In this document: in pieces, positions 12,801 through 19,496 of the stretch
Position numbering within the stretch: the stretch's first letter is position 1
Layout: every line of letters begins with the position of its first letter
Virus record (IMG/VR): IMGVR_UViG_3300034198_014967
Span: 1 to 29,512 of that record
Direction: 5' to 3' (one strand)
Length of the DNA: 29,512 nucleotides
Source: a virus
Notes under the pieces: generated by a model
What the model saw: only the letters and a program-made list of their open reading frames with translations
Database searches by the model: none
Told to the model about the DNA's origin: nothing
Position numbers and translations under genes: made by a program

Positions 12801-15800
12801 CACCGGCAGTGGTGTACCTCTTTATACAGAATTTCAATCTTATGTTGAAGAAAACTACGTAGATACAGCAACCAAAGTTGTACGCACTAGATATTACTTT
12901 TGGGTCAAAGATAAAACCACTGTAGAAACAAATTCAACAAGACGAAACAGTGTTAAAATTTTACAAGAAATTATTGCCAACCCCACTGCTCAATCGGTAC
13001 CCTATGCTGCAGTACTACGCAACGATGCTGTGGCTTTATATAATATTGGTGACTACTTAACTGGTGCCGGCAACACAGTGGTGTTTCACGCTGATACAGA
13101 TGCACTCACTAATACCAACATTATACACAACGAATGGCAACTGGTTCAAGAAGGCAACAGCAATAGTTTAATACCTGATAGAATTGTTGAAAAAATGATC
13201 GACAGTCTAGCCGGAGTGGACCGGTATGGAAATACAATTCCCGCAGTAAATTTATCCCCACAGACACGTATTGGATTAGACTTTACACAAACTGTGTTTG
13301 TGGACAGAATGCTGGCCTTGAAAAACTTTGTCGAGTATGTCAATAATGTAATGATTCAACATCCTATTGTAGAACAACGCAACATCAATAATTTATATAG
13401 TGCTGAAGCCCAGCCCGACATCACTGAGTATGATCTTGCTATTGCCTCCCGTGCCGAATTGGACTACATCAACACTGCAACTTTATTATCAAATTACACT
13501 GTGTTAGTAATCGCTGACGAAACACAAAACGAATTATGGACTATGCACACATGGACCGGAACAGCATGGTCCACTGTTCGCACTCAAAGTTATTATACTC
13601 CGTTTTACTGGAGTTTTGCTGACTGGTACGACAGCACCTACAACTCCAGTGACACCATAAAATATTCGGCCAACACCTATGCCGATTTAGCTTCTCTAAC
13701 CCCAACCGTTAATGATTCGGCTCGAGTGGCCAACAGAGGCAATGGTGAATTTGCTGTTTATCGTTATAACGGTACGATGTGGGATTTAGTAGGACTTGAA
13801 AATGGCACTGTTCAATTCGACAGCACATTGTATACCAGTGCAGTGGCCGGCAACGAGATCAGAATACTATTTGAAACTGTGCGTGATGATATTTTTGTCG
13901 ACACACTGATTGGTAACTTTAACGGATTGTTCTTTTATTTGATCAACTACATTCTAACCGAACAAAAATCTGTGGATTGGATATTTAAAACCAGCTTTGT
14001 TACAGTGTTACATCAACTAAAAAAATTAGAACAATTCCCAGCGTATATTCAAGACAACCAAACATACTATGAGAATTACATCAACGAGGTCAAACCGTAT
14101 AGAACCAGCATACGTGAATATTTGATTAATTATCAAGGCAGTGATGCGTTTTCTGGAGACATTACAGACTTTGATATACCAGCAACTTATATTGCCAACA
14201 TCAACGCTTATCGTAGTCCAGATGGCAGTTTACCGTCAGACAGCTACAGTTTAACTACATTACCTCAATATAGCCAGTGGAATAACAATCACAGTTACAG
14301 TATCAATGCAGTTACAGTGAGTAACTCGGGTGCTAACTACTACACAACTCCCACAATTACAGTGATCGGTGGTGGTGGTACAGGTGCCACTGTAGAGGCA
14401 GTACTTGATGTAGTCAGCAACACTATTGCTAGATTTGATGTTGTTAATGCAGGATCGGGATATACTTCTACACCCACAATACAAATCAATGGATCGGGCA
14501 TAAACGCTGCTGGTTATCCAAAATTAGTGTCTGAGCAATACATCACCAGTGTGCCCTTACAAACTATAACTCTTGTGGGCAACGCTGTTGTTTATGTAGG
14601 CAACATTATTACACAGCCCCTCACAGGTGCATCGGGGGTAGCCTACACAGCATCTACCGGCAACATTATTACTTTGAAAGATGTTGTTGGTACATTTGTC
14701 AGCAACCAATGGTTATTTAGCGACTCTAGTAATTTATCGATACGCCCGGGAGTTGCCACAGTGTCAATGAAGTTGACCGGCAATCTTTCTGCTTATACAG
14801 GCAATATTATTACCCAACCCGCCAGCGGTGCTCGAGCAGAGGTATATTCCGACTCCTCAGGAAAAGTCGTATCACTGTGGAACTACTCGGGAACTTTTAT
14901 TGGTAACGCATATCTATATAGAAATGGCTCAAATCTCAATGTTAGGCCCGCATACTACACTGTTTCATCAGTTCCACTCGCTGTTCCTTATACCACTTTT
15001 GTTGATCAAAGTTACAATAAAGTTAGAACATTTACCACGCACGTAAAATTTGATAGAACCTCATATTCCAGCAATATTTCAGCATGGAAACCCAACATCA
15101 CTGTGACAGCAAATTCACGTGTGAGCTATCAAGGCAGTGCATACCAGGCCAATTCTACAGTGTACAGCAGTGCAACACTTAAATTAACTGCCAACGTTTC
15201 GGCCAATGTGGGCGACTATATCACACAGAGCAACAACTCCACAGCCAATGCTAGAATCATTTCAATTGCCAGCAACAGTTTAATCACAGTGGCCAATTTG
15301 AGTGGTAATTTTATAAGACGTACAGGTAATATTGTAATTAATGGAGTCACTTCTATTGCTGCACCAATATCGGTTACAAATATATTTGACTATGGAAAGT
15401 ATTCATTATTAGCAACTGCCAATTTAACCAATGCCAGCGATCGAATTACTGCTGCTTATCAACCTGGCTCGGGCATGCCAAGTTTAGACCTAGCACAGTT
15501 AATGTCGGGAATAGAGTATCCGGGTGTACAAGTACAGGGTGTAAAATTTGGAGCTACAACTTCAAATATTTCATCTAACGTACTGTATTATTACAGCAGT
15601 ACTTCAACCTTGTATAGTTCCAATTTGGCCTTGATTGATTTTACCATGTATGGGCTACAACCTAAATTACCCGTATCTGTTGTTAATAACGATACCGGAT
15701 TTAGAAGTAATGTTACTATATTAAATATCACTCCAGGATCAATATTTTTAGTTGGATCGATGCCCGACATCACACTGGGCTCCAACGTCAGCATAGTCTA

Positions 15801-16737
15801 CTACGACTACAATGACCCTGCATATTTAGACACCAATATACAGAGTTTTTATAATGACTCAGCATTGGGTACTAGACCCGAGGACATCAATGTTGATGGT
15901 GGCAGATACTACGATACCTATAGTAGTCATGCTCCTGAAGAACTAGTACCGGGCATAACATTTGATAGTTTAAACATGGCAGTGTATACACAAATTGGGG
16001 CAGCCAACGTTGGGTATCGTATAGTTCACAACATGAATACCAATGCTGCTAGTACAGATATTAGTTATTGGCCGCAGTACTATGCTATCCGCTCGGTGGA
16101 AACTTCTCCGGTGCTGACGGCAAACTTGAACTTAACCGACACCGATATATATGTAAGTAATGCAGGATTATTACAAACACCAGATGCCGCGTATGCAGTA
16201 CCGGGAGTAATTTACATAAACGGCGAAAAAATTGTATATTACACTGTTGATATTTACAACAATGTATTGGGACAGATACGTCGTGCAGTGGATGGTACCG
16301 GAGCACCTGCCGTGCATCCTGCGGGATCTCTAGTCAGTGATGCATCGGCACACTATCGGTTACCATCGTCTAGCACTGGCAGTGCCAACGTGCATTTGAG
16401 CAGTTGGTTAAACTTGAGCACAAGTTCTTACCCGCAAGAATTTTTAACATTGTCCGCAAATGCCACTGTGTTTGCAGGAAATACTGTTACTCAATTTGCA
16501 ACCGGGGCGTCGGGTATAGTAGCAGCCAACAGTACTGGAACTACAATCGCACTATGGGCGGCCAATATCACTGGAACATTCTCTGCTAATATCTCAGCCA
16601 ACACTTATGTTTATAGAAATGGCTCTAATTTAAGTGCTAAAACCACAGGCATTTCGTACACAGTGGTTGACGGATCTGGGTTGGCGGGTAGTAGTACGAC
16701 TCAAGCGGAGTTTATCAAAAGCCATCAAACCCAATAA
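3844..16737 (+). CDS. Giant multidomain baseplate/tail structural protein (gp7 position)
   Basis: This 4,297-residue protein occupies 44% of the window and directly follows gp6, where T4 carries gp7 (about 1,030 aa). It is almost certainly a virion protein; equating it with gp7 rests on position. Recognisable parts, numbered from the ATG, are: N-terminal conserved region 1-145; cupredoxin-like domain about 150-262, with RGGTYKF then PFWI; beta-rich mixed region to about 2,200; FG-GAP blades about 2,239-2,845 with an EF-hand/dockerin-like loop at 2,313-2,324; a conserved segment with YYFWVKD near 3,013; a helical segment with NYINEVKPYRTSIREYL near 3,410; a pair of GSGYTSTPT-like strands near 3,490-3,556; and four repeats of about 65 residues up to the C-terminus. 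No signal peptide, membrane segment or catalytic motif was seen. Large multidomain tail proteins occur in marine T4-like phages, but this one is unusually long. It may bridge the baseplate and the fibres. Confidence 0.82.
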   Translation: MASIKTANFLPEVFRTDNNRKFLGATLDQLVTPPDLRKVNAYVGRKFAPTYQNSNNYQPESSGLRQNYQLEPSVVVKNKTGTVDFFSSYIDLINQIAYSGGITDDHSRLFATETYSFDGLFDFDKFVNFNQYYWLTNGPATVDVFGAGVDQTQTFTVTRDAGTGSYHFSGSGTAKNPALRLARGGTYKFVVNQPGYPFWIQSSAGTSGLKNNQSNLSSRDILGIENNGTDVGTVTFRVPQATAQDYYVYMKYPNDDIVSGTVDASTELHYSQIQGATLSQLTALGGLDGVRSQLLGKTFIFINQDIDDLYWTAGGLTIPRATRRNVWQIQAVDPLAADPVINLISVTNVLKNQKIYVSSGQNYAEYSFYLDLQFLTYKQIPNITAPLDTIYYQDGASAGYVGQLNLVNINDNTLKVDDDIVGKSDYTSPNGVVFTNGLKIQFDASAVPATYANRTYYVEGVGTAIQLLPETDFVTPEPYAVNGIASPDYITINRASQDLNPWTRSNRWFHIDVIKAAAEYNNDVPVFDQNVRANRPIIEFEADLQLYNFGRVAKTPVDIFDLTTTDARNTVELSTTFQLNGVSLQNGQRVIFANDFDPTVRNQIFIISISEINQTPVVTLSPAEDSVISTFNNLIVLQGNNRGVEYWFDGSDWIVGQQKTGVNQTPMFDVYDNNGISIGDTDLYPLSTFATATNNLGTVVGGTKIFSYRTGTGVNDQILGFPLSYRTFNQVGDIQFNNDFDTDVFSYTLASTATTENIHSLGTLRKNSGLVNGTARNTWTKVVEPSRQYQIISGVYNGVNRYFEIDIRPEARNTIPYFKVFKNFTELTTAQFQVVSAGVKLYVKITDPDLVTDDKIDILIYSKTVSALGHYQVPDNLNFNTENANFASLTLGQLRNHLVTLVSNSNQVTGSAFGDNNLRDRPIKAQGGNILQNAGPVLYSELFLVDPEINFLKGLELARHNYGRIKNKILESAIKLKNINTDDIPGMLDAILLTINGVKNNSFPWYYSDMVPYGPLKNTITYKVIEAEQTDYEITNIFVDTKLSNQSVLVYVNNVQLTKGTDYVFDTTRAGITFKTALAVDDVITINEYSNTDGNYIPDTPTKLGLYPKFTPKIYLDETYVTPINVIQGHDGSVTPAFNDFRDQLLLEFELRIYNNIKIDTTLVSDNIYNTVPGKFRETDYSLAEFTRLLSKSFLQWVGANRVDFTSNTYFVGDDPFTWNFARFVDTVNGEALPGTWRAIYQYFYDTVAPNTAPWEMLGFSEEPEWWETRYGVAPYTGGNLVMWGDLEVGYVWNNGDSYTDTRFARPGLLSIIPVDENGNLRNPAQFLVKSFNSNQANGSYAVGQQGPVETAWRRSSDYPYAVQEAIALAKPGYFFGTLMDVTRYYKNTTLDQYTLSDSLQRITPGAIHINGESSGSGNYRVAGYINWIADYLRSQGIEPVSKITGYLDLVTVQLAYKMAGYSDKSFLQVLAEQASPTSTTNSVVIPAENYTLELYKSTPVKTVTYSAVIVEKSENGYTVSGYDTGNPYFTIIPSLANNNAYPITVLNDTGIVYQDYQKYKITVPYGFEFTNKQQVVDFLISYERYLVGSGFVFADKDPNLETQRDFKLSVQEFLAWSQQGWAVGTVMILSPVLNHLTVNNTQGVIDKIENAPLQSRILDPEFNFIKYNELTVSRTDNVFTLTAISGRTIALAVLDVVEYEHVLIFDNVTVFNDVIYAPKLGNRQYRLKLVGQKTGAWTGALNPPGFVYNSAAVDAWQPGVDYLLGSLVVYKNTYYTNTQNLTATTTFVPAQWKRLAKNQIQTGLLPNFSYNAGKSLRYNNFNDPELQGDFANFVGNEVGFTPRQYLTNFGIDTPTQAKFYQGFIRQKGTLNSVTAFTAAGFNGVSSTVNLYEDWAMRVGEFGALNNNRYVELILSEGVFTGEPAVFNFLNNGATTTDNIVAVYPDDIYRSSKGYSPAIFKDRDNSSFYENDLLTAGYVNVADVDAQIFNIQAYGQLNSQLANVAPGYKIWAARDNITTSWQVYRVNETNVLVNSVFYNVDYTVTVTTTRAHGSVRGDYVVIKGFDGRVDGFYQVSSVVDNYRFNIIIDVNSYPVLKSAGTITGLGVLYRLQSLRIKTATDLNAITPLNQWQDGDKLWVDQDQNTAGWVVYNKSTPWVTSNASVTSNPLSMQLDANSYISNSGFGTVSTINQTGTFAAASMPNLGKGNVIAFVSNISNGYNFTMVANLGAPVANSVSLFGASLDSAGNLLYVGNPGNGSTEYGRTHIHKFDATGTPTVNTTAVITALLQASVDIEPAKTLFKTTTVGGRPLGDINNSGTLSPLDALYYGQWDAGTNTDPGQISWITGTLNPYILANPTNYGAYLNYFFTLSQTLSSPFTGNIGDQFGYSVSASSDSAWLYVGAPGAGNVYVYHANANGYYSYANTITGNSYVTSGNAILARFGLVVNTTSEGDYTAVGAPGETVAGVSSAGAVYTFNRSQESFVATGNTAYYPQYPITASTLLVTVNGNVVTTGYTSNSSAVTFTAAPVVGTTITVDTNKIQLVKKLTETIPGSGNQFGTVVHIAGNDADVYASSPGYNEVGYHSGVVYRFANYGANYGTATGNVYDPVVTVGDNLYINGRLVTFGANATGSLVGNLQSIVANINSANIPGITATAQDYGLLTLTSNVAIPYKKLLITPGTGTALANIGLDVYTNVQSIKHPGAADVNSFGSQLTSSVDSTNLIISASRGQTNTAMTFDQMLTRFDAEATSFSDTQAGSGVVYIYGLVEGSLTSSTLDQYVLVQQLQNNAVSSNDQLGSGLSMNVDTILVGAPGDSNHLTTDSVSQALTSIPNAGTYYTYKNISGNVGWDIISSEQPRVDIDSITRMYIYNNVTDTLLTNFDHIDPVKGKLLGIAEQDLDYITAYDPAVYNAGGGPEAGPLGGASPDFHWGAAQVGKTWWDTSLVRYVDYEQGNLTYRANHWGEMFPGSTVQVCEWVESSVVPDQYTGSGVPLYTEFQSYVEENYVDTATKVVRTRYYFWVKDKTTVETNSTRRNSVKILQEIIANPTAQSVPYAAVLRNDAVALYNIGDYLTGAGNTVVFHADTDALTNTNIIHNEWQLVQEGNSNSLIPDRIVEKMIDSLAGVDRYGNTIPAVNLSPQTRIGLDFTQTVFVDRMLALKNFVEYVNNVMIQHPIVEQRNINNLYSAEAQPDITEYDLAIASRAELDYINTATLLSNYTVLVIADETQNELWTMHTWTGTAWSTVRTQSYYTPFYWSFADWYDSTYNSSDTIKYSANTYADLASLTPTVNDSARVANRGNGEFAVYRYNGTMWDLVGLENGTVQFDSTLYTSAVAGNEIRILFETVRDDIFVDTLIGNFNGLFFYLINYILTEQKSVDWIFKTSFVTVLHQLKKLEQFPAYIQDNQTYYENYINEVKPYRTSIREYLINYQGSDAFSGDITDFDIPATYIANINAYRSPDGSLPSDSYSLTTLPQYSQWNNNHSYSINAVTVSNSGANYYTTPTITVIGGGGTGATVEAVLDVVSNTIARFDVVNAGSGYTSTPTIQINGSGINAAGYPKLVSEQYITSVPLQTITLVGNAVVYVGNIITQPLTGASGVAYTASTGNIITLKDVVGTFVSNQWLFSDSSNLSIRPGVATVSMKLTGNLSAYTGNIITQPASGARAEVYSDSSGKVVSLWNYSGTFIGNAYLYRNGSNLNVRPAYYTVSSVPLAVPYTTFVDQSYNKVRTFTTHVKFDRTSYSSNISAWKPNITVTANSRVSYQGSAYQANSTVYSSATLKLTANVSANVGDYITQSNNSTANARIISIASNSLITVANLSGNFIRRTGNIVINGVTSIAAPISVTNIFDYGKYSLLATANLTNASDRITAAYQPGSGMPSLDLAQLMSGIEYPGVQVQGVKFGATTSNISSNVLYYYSSTSTLYSSNLALIDFTMYGLQPKLPVSVVNNDTGFRSNVTILNITPGSIFLVGSMPDITLGSNVSIVYYDYNDPAYLDTNIQSFYNDSALGTRPEDINVDGGRYYDTYSSHAPEELVPGITFDSLNMAVYTQIGAANVGYRIVHNMNTNAASTDISYWPQYYAIRSVETSPVLTANLNLTDTDIYVSNAGLLQTPDAAYAVPGVIYINGEKIVYYTVDIYNNVLGQIRRAVDGTGAPAVHPAGSLVSDASAHYRLPSSSTGSANVHLSSWLNLSTSSYPQEFLTLSANATVFAGNTVTQFATGASGIVAANSTGTTIALWAANITGTFSANISANTYVYRNGSNLSAKTTGISYTVVDGSGLAGSSTTQAEFIKSHQTQ
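4291..4629 (+). other. Cupredoxin-like beta domain within the giant protein
   Basis: Residues about 150-262 of the giant protein follow a recurrent phage structural pattern: a hydrophobic strand, NPALRLARGGTYKF, then GYPFWIQ, and later a strand pair ending DDIVSGTVD. This resembles cupredoxin-fold domains in marine phage tail proteins, where the strand before PFWI is typical. The usual blue-copper ligand set is not evident, so copper binding is unlikely. The fold assignment is inference from motif shape alone. Confidence 0.45.
10558..12376 (+). other. FG-GAP / integrin-alpha-like propeller segment of the giant protein
   Basis: About six blade-like units occur in residues 2,239-2,845. Each combines an FG- or LG-containing strand with a following (V/A)GxPG or related loop and an aromatic strand. 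They begin near 10558 (FGASLD...VGNPG), 10987 (DQFGYSV...VGAPGAG), 11164 (RFGLVV...AVGAPGE), 11497 (NQFGTVV...SSPGY), 11959 (NSFGSQL...SASRG) and 12223 (DQLGSGL...VGAPGDS). The FG...GAP signature defines the beta-propeller repeats of integrin alpha chains and many bacterial adhesins. Spacing is irregular because extra domains are inserted between blades, the largest between the fourth and fifth. A seventh, diverged blade would be needed for a standard propeller. An adhesive or scaffold role is inferred. Confidence 0.6.
10780..10815 (+). other. EF-hand/dockerin-like calcium loop in the giant protein
   Basis: Residues 2,313-2,324 read DINNSGTLSPLD, a 12-position calcium loop with Asp1, Asn3, Ser5, Thr7, Ser9 and Asp12, followed by a helix (ALYYGQW) as in dockerin type I half-repeats. 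Only one loop is visible, whereas true dockerins have two, so this is best called an isolated dockerin-like EF-hand. It sits between the first and second FG-GAP blades, where calcium could stabilise the structure. Confidence 0.55.
14308..14511 (+). repeat. Paired GSGYTSTPT-type beta repeats in the giant protein
   Basis: Two related units of about 34 residues lie around residues 3,489-3,556. The first has NSGANYYTTPTITV followed by GGGGTGAT, and the second has AGSGYTSTPTIQI. The pattern GsGYtxxPTxxI/V plus a Gly-rich turn is a recurrent beta-repeat in marine phage tail proteins. It probably forms short stacked beta strands. Function unknown. Confidence 0.5.
14566..14766 (+). repeat. C-terminal repeat, copy A (about 67 aa)
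   Basis: First copy of a repeat in the giant protein. Its features are an opening ITLVGN strand, then VGNIITQPLTGASG, a central G-T-F segment, and closing SSNLSIRPG. It abuts copy B with no linker. Confidence 0.65.
14767..14967 (+). repeat. C-terminal repeat, copy B (about 67 aa)
   Basis: Second copy, the same length as copy A. It has KLTGN, TGNIITQPASGAR, SGTFIGNAYLYRNGSNL and RPAYYTVS. The RNGSNL tail matches copy D. Confidence 0.65.
15178..15375 (+). repeat. C-terminal repeat, copy C (diverged)
   Basis: Third copy: LKLTANVSANVGDYITQ, then a variable stretch and LSGNFIRRTGN. It is more diverged than A and B and separated from B by about 70 residues. Confidence 0.5.
16444..16665 (+). repeat. 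C-terminal repeat, copy D (near the C-terminus)
   Basis: Fourth copy: LTLSANATVFAGNTVTQ, FATGASG, NITGTF and YRNGSNLSAK, ending about 24 residues before the stop. The terminal position suggests this repeat type forms an exposed tip or a docking site. Confidence 0.55.
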
Positions 16738-16770
16738 ATATAAGAATACAGTTTTGTGGTGACAAAAAGC

Positions 16771-16778
16771 AATAAATA
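16771..16778 (+). promoter_or_regulatory. Candidate T4-like late promoter box
   Basis: AATAAATA ends 22 bases before the ATG at 16801, almost the same spacing as the box before gp6. A second AATAAATA (16733-16740) overlaps the giant gene's stop. A TATAAT (16785-16790) is also present but has no -35 box at 16-18 bases, so the late-type box is the better candidate. Confidence 0.45.
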
Positions 16779-16800
16779 TATAGATATAATTAGGTACACT

Positions 16801-17493
16801 ATGACAGACACAACTCAACACTCCCAAACCCCAAAACCCGAGCCTAGACCAGATGATGTGGGCGGAATATATGTTCGCGGACATATTAAAATTTTTGATC
16901 CAACGACTCAAGAAGTTTTAGTAGATAAATCAAACGCTATACACTACGAAAACATCAGTCAAGCCATTGCCTACTGTTTGGCCAATAAAAATGGCACAAA
17001 CGGTAATTTCATCTATGAAATGCGATTTGGCAACGGTGGATCCAGTATTGATCCAACCGGGGTCATTACATACTTGCCGCCCAATACCACTACACAAAAC
17101 AGTAACCTGTACAATCCCACTTACAGTAAAATTGTTGATGACACAACCAGTGCAAACCTAGACCCCACAAGAAATTACATACAAATTCGTCATGTTCCCG
17201 GCACAGTTTACACAGATATATTGGTGAGTTGCTTGCTAGACTACGGTGAACCAGCGGGGCAAAGTGCATTTGACAACAGTCAAACACTAGCAGATACATA
17301 CACATTTGATGAATTGGGACTGGTGGGACGGGATCCCACTGGCACAGTTGATGTATCGGGCAGTGGAACATTCACCTCCGACGCCGGACCCCTGTTGACT
17401 CATGTGATCTTTCATCCTGTACAAAAAGCACTGAATAGATTGATTCAAGTTGACTATACAGTGAGAATACAAACCTTGACAAATTTAAGCTAG
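16801..17493 (+). CDS. Virion structural protein of unknown role (230 aa)
   Basis: I do not recognise this protein by family. It starts with a Pro/Thr-rich N-terminus, followed by GGIYVRGHIKIFD and a beta-rich body that ends in a strand pair with VDYTVRIQ. A fully beta protein of 230 aa between the giant baseplate gene and the fibre genes is most likely a baseplate or fibre-attachment component. It shows no visible similarity to T4 gp8. The ATG at 16801 is chosen over the upstream in-frame GTG at 16756 because a late-type promoter box lies between them and AGG sits six bases before the ATG. The stop overlaps the ribosome binding site of the next gene (AGGA, 17492-17495), so the two are probably translated together. 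Confidence 0.7.
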   Translation: MTDTTQHSQTPKPEPRPDDVGGIYVRGHIKIFDPTTQEVLVDKSNAIHYENISQAIAYCLANKNGTNGNFIYEMRFGNGGSSIDPTGVITYLPPNTTTQNSNLYNPTYSKIVDDTTSANLDPTRNYIQIRHVPGTVYTDILVSCLLDYGEPAGQSAFDNSQTLADTYTFDELGLVGRDPTGTVDVSGSGTFTSDAGPLLTHVIFHPVQKALNRLIQVDYTVRIQTLTNLS

Positions 17494-17501
17494 GATAAAC
17501 A

Positions 17502-19493
17502 ATGAGCTATACTATTACCCAAACTGATGGAACAATAATATTACAGTTGCCCGATGGCACTGCTGATGGGCCAGACGTTAATCCTGGGTTGAACAGAACT
17601 GACATCAACTTAATTGGCAAAAATTACGCCACCTATGGGTTGATACAAAATGAAAATTTTATAAAATTATTACAAAATTTTTCCTATGATACTCCGCCGT
17701 TGAATCCGTTAATTGGACAACTGTGGTATGATACATCTGATAGTTTTTTAAAAGTATATTCGGGTAGCGTATGGTCGGCAGTGAGTCCATTGACAGTGGG
17801 CGACACCGCACCGTCGCCCGCAGTCACGGGTGCAGAATGGTGGGACACTGTAAATTATCAACTTAAAATGTTCAATGGCAGCAACTGGACCACCATTGGT
17901 CCAGGTTATAGTTATTTAGATGGTATTTCTGGTGCCATAGTTGAATCTATATTAGACACTCTCAGTGCAACTCACGTTGTAATTAAAATGTACATCAAAG
18001 GTGTAGTAACCAGTATCATCAGCAATGATGCGGCATTTACTCCGGCAGTGGCCTTGACCGGGTTCTCCACAATACAAACTGGTATCAACATGAGCACTGC
18101 TTGTTCGGGTATCTTTATTGGAACAGCAACCAACAGTCAAAATTTAGGCAACATTGCTCCTGCCAACTATGCAAGAAATGACATCACTTCGGTGTTTGCA
18201 GCAAACCTATACATTGGGGGCGGCAATCTTACATTTAAGTCAGCCACCAGTGGTGCCGCCTCCATCAGCAACCCGGTATTGAACGCCAATGTCACTGTAT
18301 ACAACAATGTTGGCGGCGTAACGACACCAACATTAAATATCAATGGGGCAAATGGGTTGATAACAGTGGTGGGTGATCCTGTTTCTGCCAAAGGCGTCGC
18401 AACAAAGAACTATGTTGACAACAATATAGCCACAGCAGTGGCTCCACTGGCACCGTTGGATAGCCCGGTGTTGACGGGAACTCCAACTGCAACTACAACT
18501 TTGATCACCGACAATAGCACTAGAATAGCAACCACAGCATTTACTCAGGCTACTATTGCAGATAGTTTACTTATTCTTTCACAATACGCAAGAAACGACG
18601 TCAATTCCTCTTTTGCAGCCAATATCAACATTGGTGGAGGTAGATTGGTATTTAACTCGGCTGTTGGTAGTGCTTCCATCAGCAACACAGTATTGAACGC
18701 CAATGTTATTATATACAGCAATGTTGGTGGGACTAGTACACCAACACTAACTATTAATGGATCAACTGGATTAATCACAGTAGTGGGTGACCCCACTACT
18801 AATTTTGGAGTAGCAACAAAAAAATATGTTGACGACAGCATAGGCACAGCAGTGGCTCCACTGGCACCGTTGGATAGCCCGGTGTTGACGGGAACTCCAA
18901 CTGCAACTACACCCGCAACTGTCAATGACAGCACTAGAATAGCAACCACAGCATTTACAAAAGCTGCCATTACAGACAGTTTAACCATTCTTTCCCAATA
19001 CGCAAGAAACGACATTGATTCCTCTTTTGCAGCTAATATCAACATTGGTGGAGGTAAATTGACATTTAAATCAACTCCGAGCGGGATCGCTTCTATTAAT
19101 AATACTGTATTGAATGCCGGAGTTACTGTGTACAACAATGTTGGTGGGACTAGTACACCAACACTAACCATCAACGGATCAACCGGATTAATCACAGTAG
19201 TGGGCAACCCCACCACTGAGTATGGAGTCGCAACAAAGAAATATGTTGACGATGGCATAAACAACGCAGTATCTCCATTAGCTCCAAAACTAGATCCCTC
19301 GTTGACAGGAATTCCACTATCGACTACACCCGCAACTTCTGACGACAGCACTAGAATAGCAACCACAGCGTTTACAAAAGCTGCCATTGCTGCCAGTACA
19401 CTGTCGCTATGGCAAGGCAGTCACCAATTTGTCAGCACTGTGACTCCCACAGCGTTAGATGGTGCAGTGGGAGATTTTTGGTTCCAAATCTAA
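17502..19493 (+). CDS. Tail fibre protein with triple tandem repeat
   Basis: This 663-residue fibre protein has three parts. Residues 1-135 form an N-terminal module with DGTADGPDV, NLIGKN, NENFIKLLQNF and two GxxWwDT...LKvYxG/FNG units; it is shared with the fibre gene at 21480 and is probably the attachment end. Residues 223-633 hold three tandem repeats of about 138 aa. Each starts YARND, contains AANxxIGGG, TPTLxINGxxGLITVVG, VATKxYVD and DSPVLTGTPTATT, and ends DSTRIATTAFTxA. The last motif is the classical phage tail fibre repeat seen in lambdoid fibres. Residues 634-663 are a short cap ending GDFWFQI. The protein is probably a trimeric fibre shaft. AGGA six bases upstream supports the start. 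The start of the next gene is four bases after the stop. Confidence 0.85.
   Translation: MSYTITQTDGTIILQLPDGTADGPDVNPGLNRTDINLIGKNYATYGLIQNENFIKLLQNFSYDTPPLNPLIGQLWYDTSDSFLKVYSGSVWSAVSPLTVGDTAPSPAVTGAEWWDTVNYQLKMFNGSNWTTIGPGYSYLDGISGAIVESILDTLSATHVVIKMYIKGVVTSIISNDAAFTPAVALTGFSTIQTGINMSTACSGIFIGTATNSQNLGNIAPANYARNDITSVFAANLYIGGGNLTFKSATSGAASISNPVLNANVTVYNNVGGVTTPTLNINGANGLITVVGDPVSAKGVATKNYVDNNIATAVAPLAPLDSPVLTGTPTATTTLITDNSTRIATTAFTQATIADSLLILSQYARNDVNSSFAANINIGGGRLVFNSAVGSASISNTVLNANVIIYSNVGGTSTPTLTINGSTGLITVVGDPTTNFGVATKKYVDDSIGTAVAPLAPLDSPVLTGTPTATTPATVNDSTRIATTAFTKAAITDSLTILSQYARNDIDSSFAANINIGGGKLTFKSTPSGIASINNTVLNAGVTVYNNVGGTSTPTLTINGSTGLITVVGNPTTEYGVATKKYVDDGINNAVSPLAPKLDPSLTGIPLSTTPATSDDSTRIATTAFTKAAIAASTLSLWQGSHQFVSTVTPTALDGAVGDFWFQI
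18168..19400 (+). repeat. Three tandem DNA repeats of 417, 414 and about 400 bp
   Basis: Units start at 18168, 18585 and 18999, all at a TAC codon of the YARND motif. DNA identity is locally perfect: 18431-18497 equals 18845-18911 over 67 bases. A stretch starting caatgttggtggg is also shared between units 2 and 3 over about 33 bases. The third unit is more diverged in the LTGTP region (SLTGIPLSTT). Whole-codon differences keep all units in frame. Confidence 0.9.
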
Positions 19494-19496
19494 CCT

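Noticed and set aside
16756-16800. GTG at 16756 as the start of the 230-aa structural gene
   Set aside because: The late-type promoter box and AGG site lie downstream of it, and the extra residues come from an AT-rich intergenic-looking stretch.
18545-19387. Open frame of 280 codons on the minus strand
   Set aside because: It lies opposite the triple fibre repeat and repeats with the same period, as expected for a shadow of a repetitive gene. It has no supporting signals.
18168-19400. CRISPR-like or satellite interpretation of the repeats
   Set aside because: Repeat units are about 414 bases long, in frame and coding, with no short repeat-spacer pattern.
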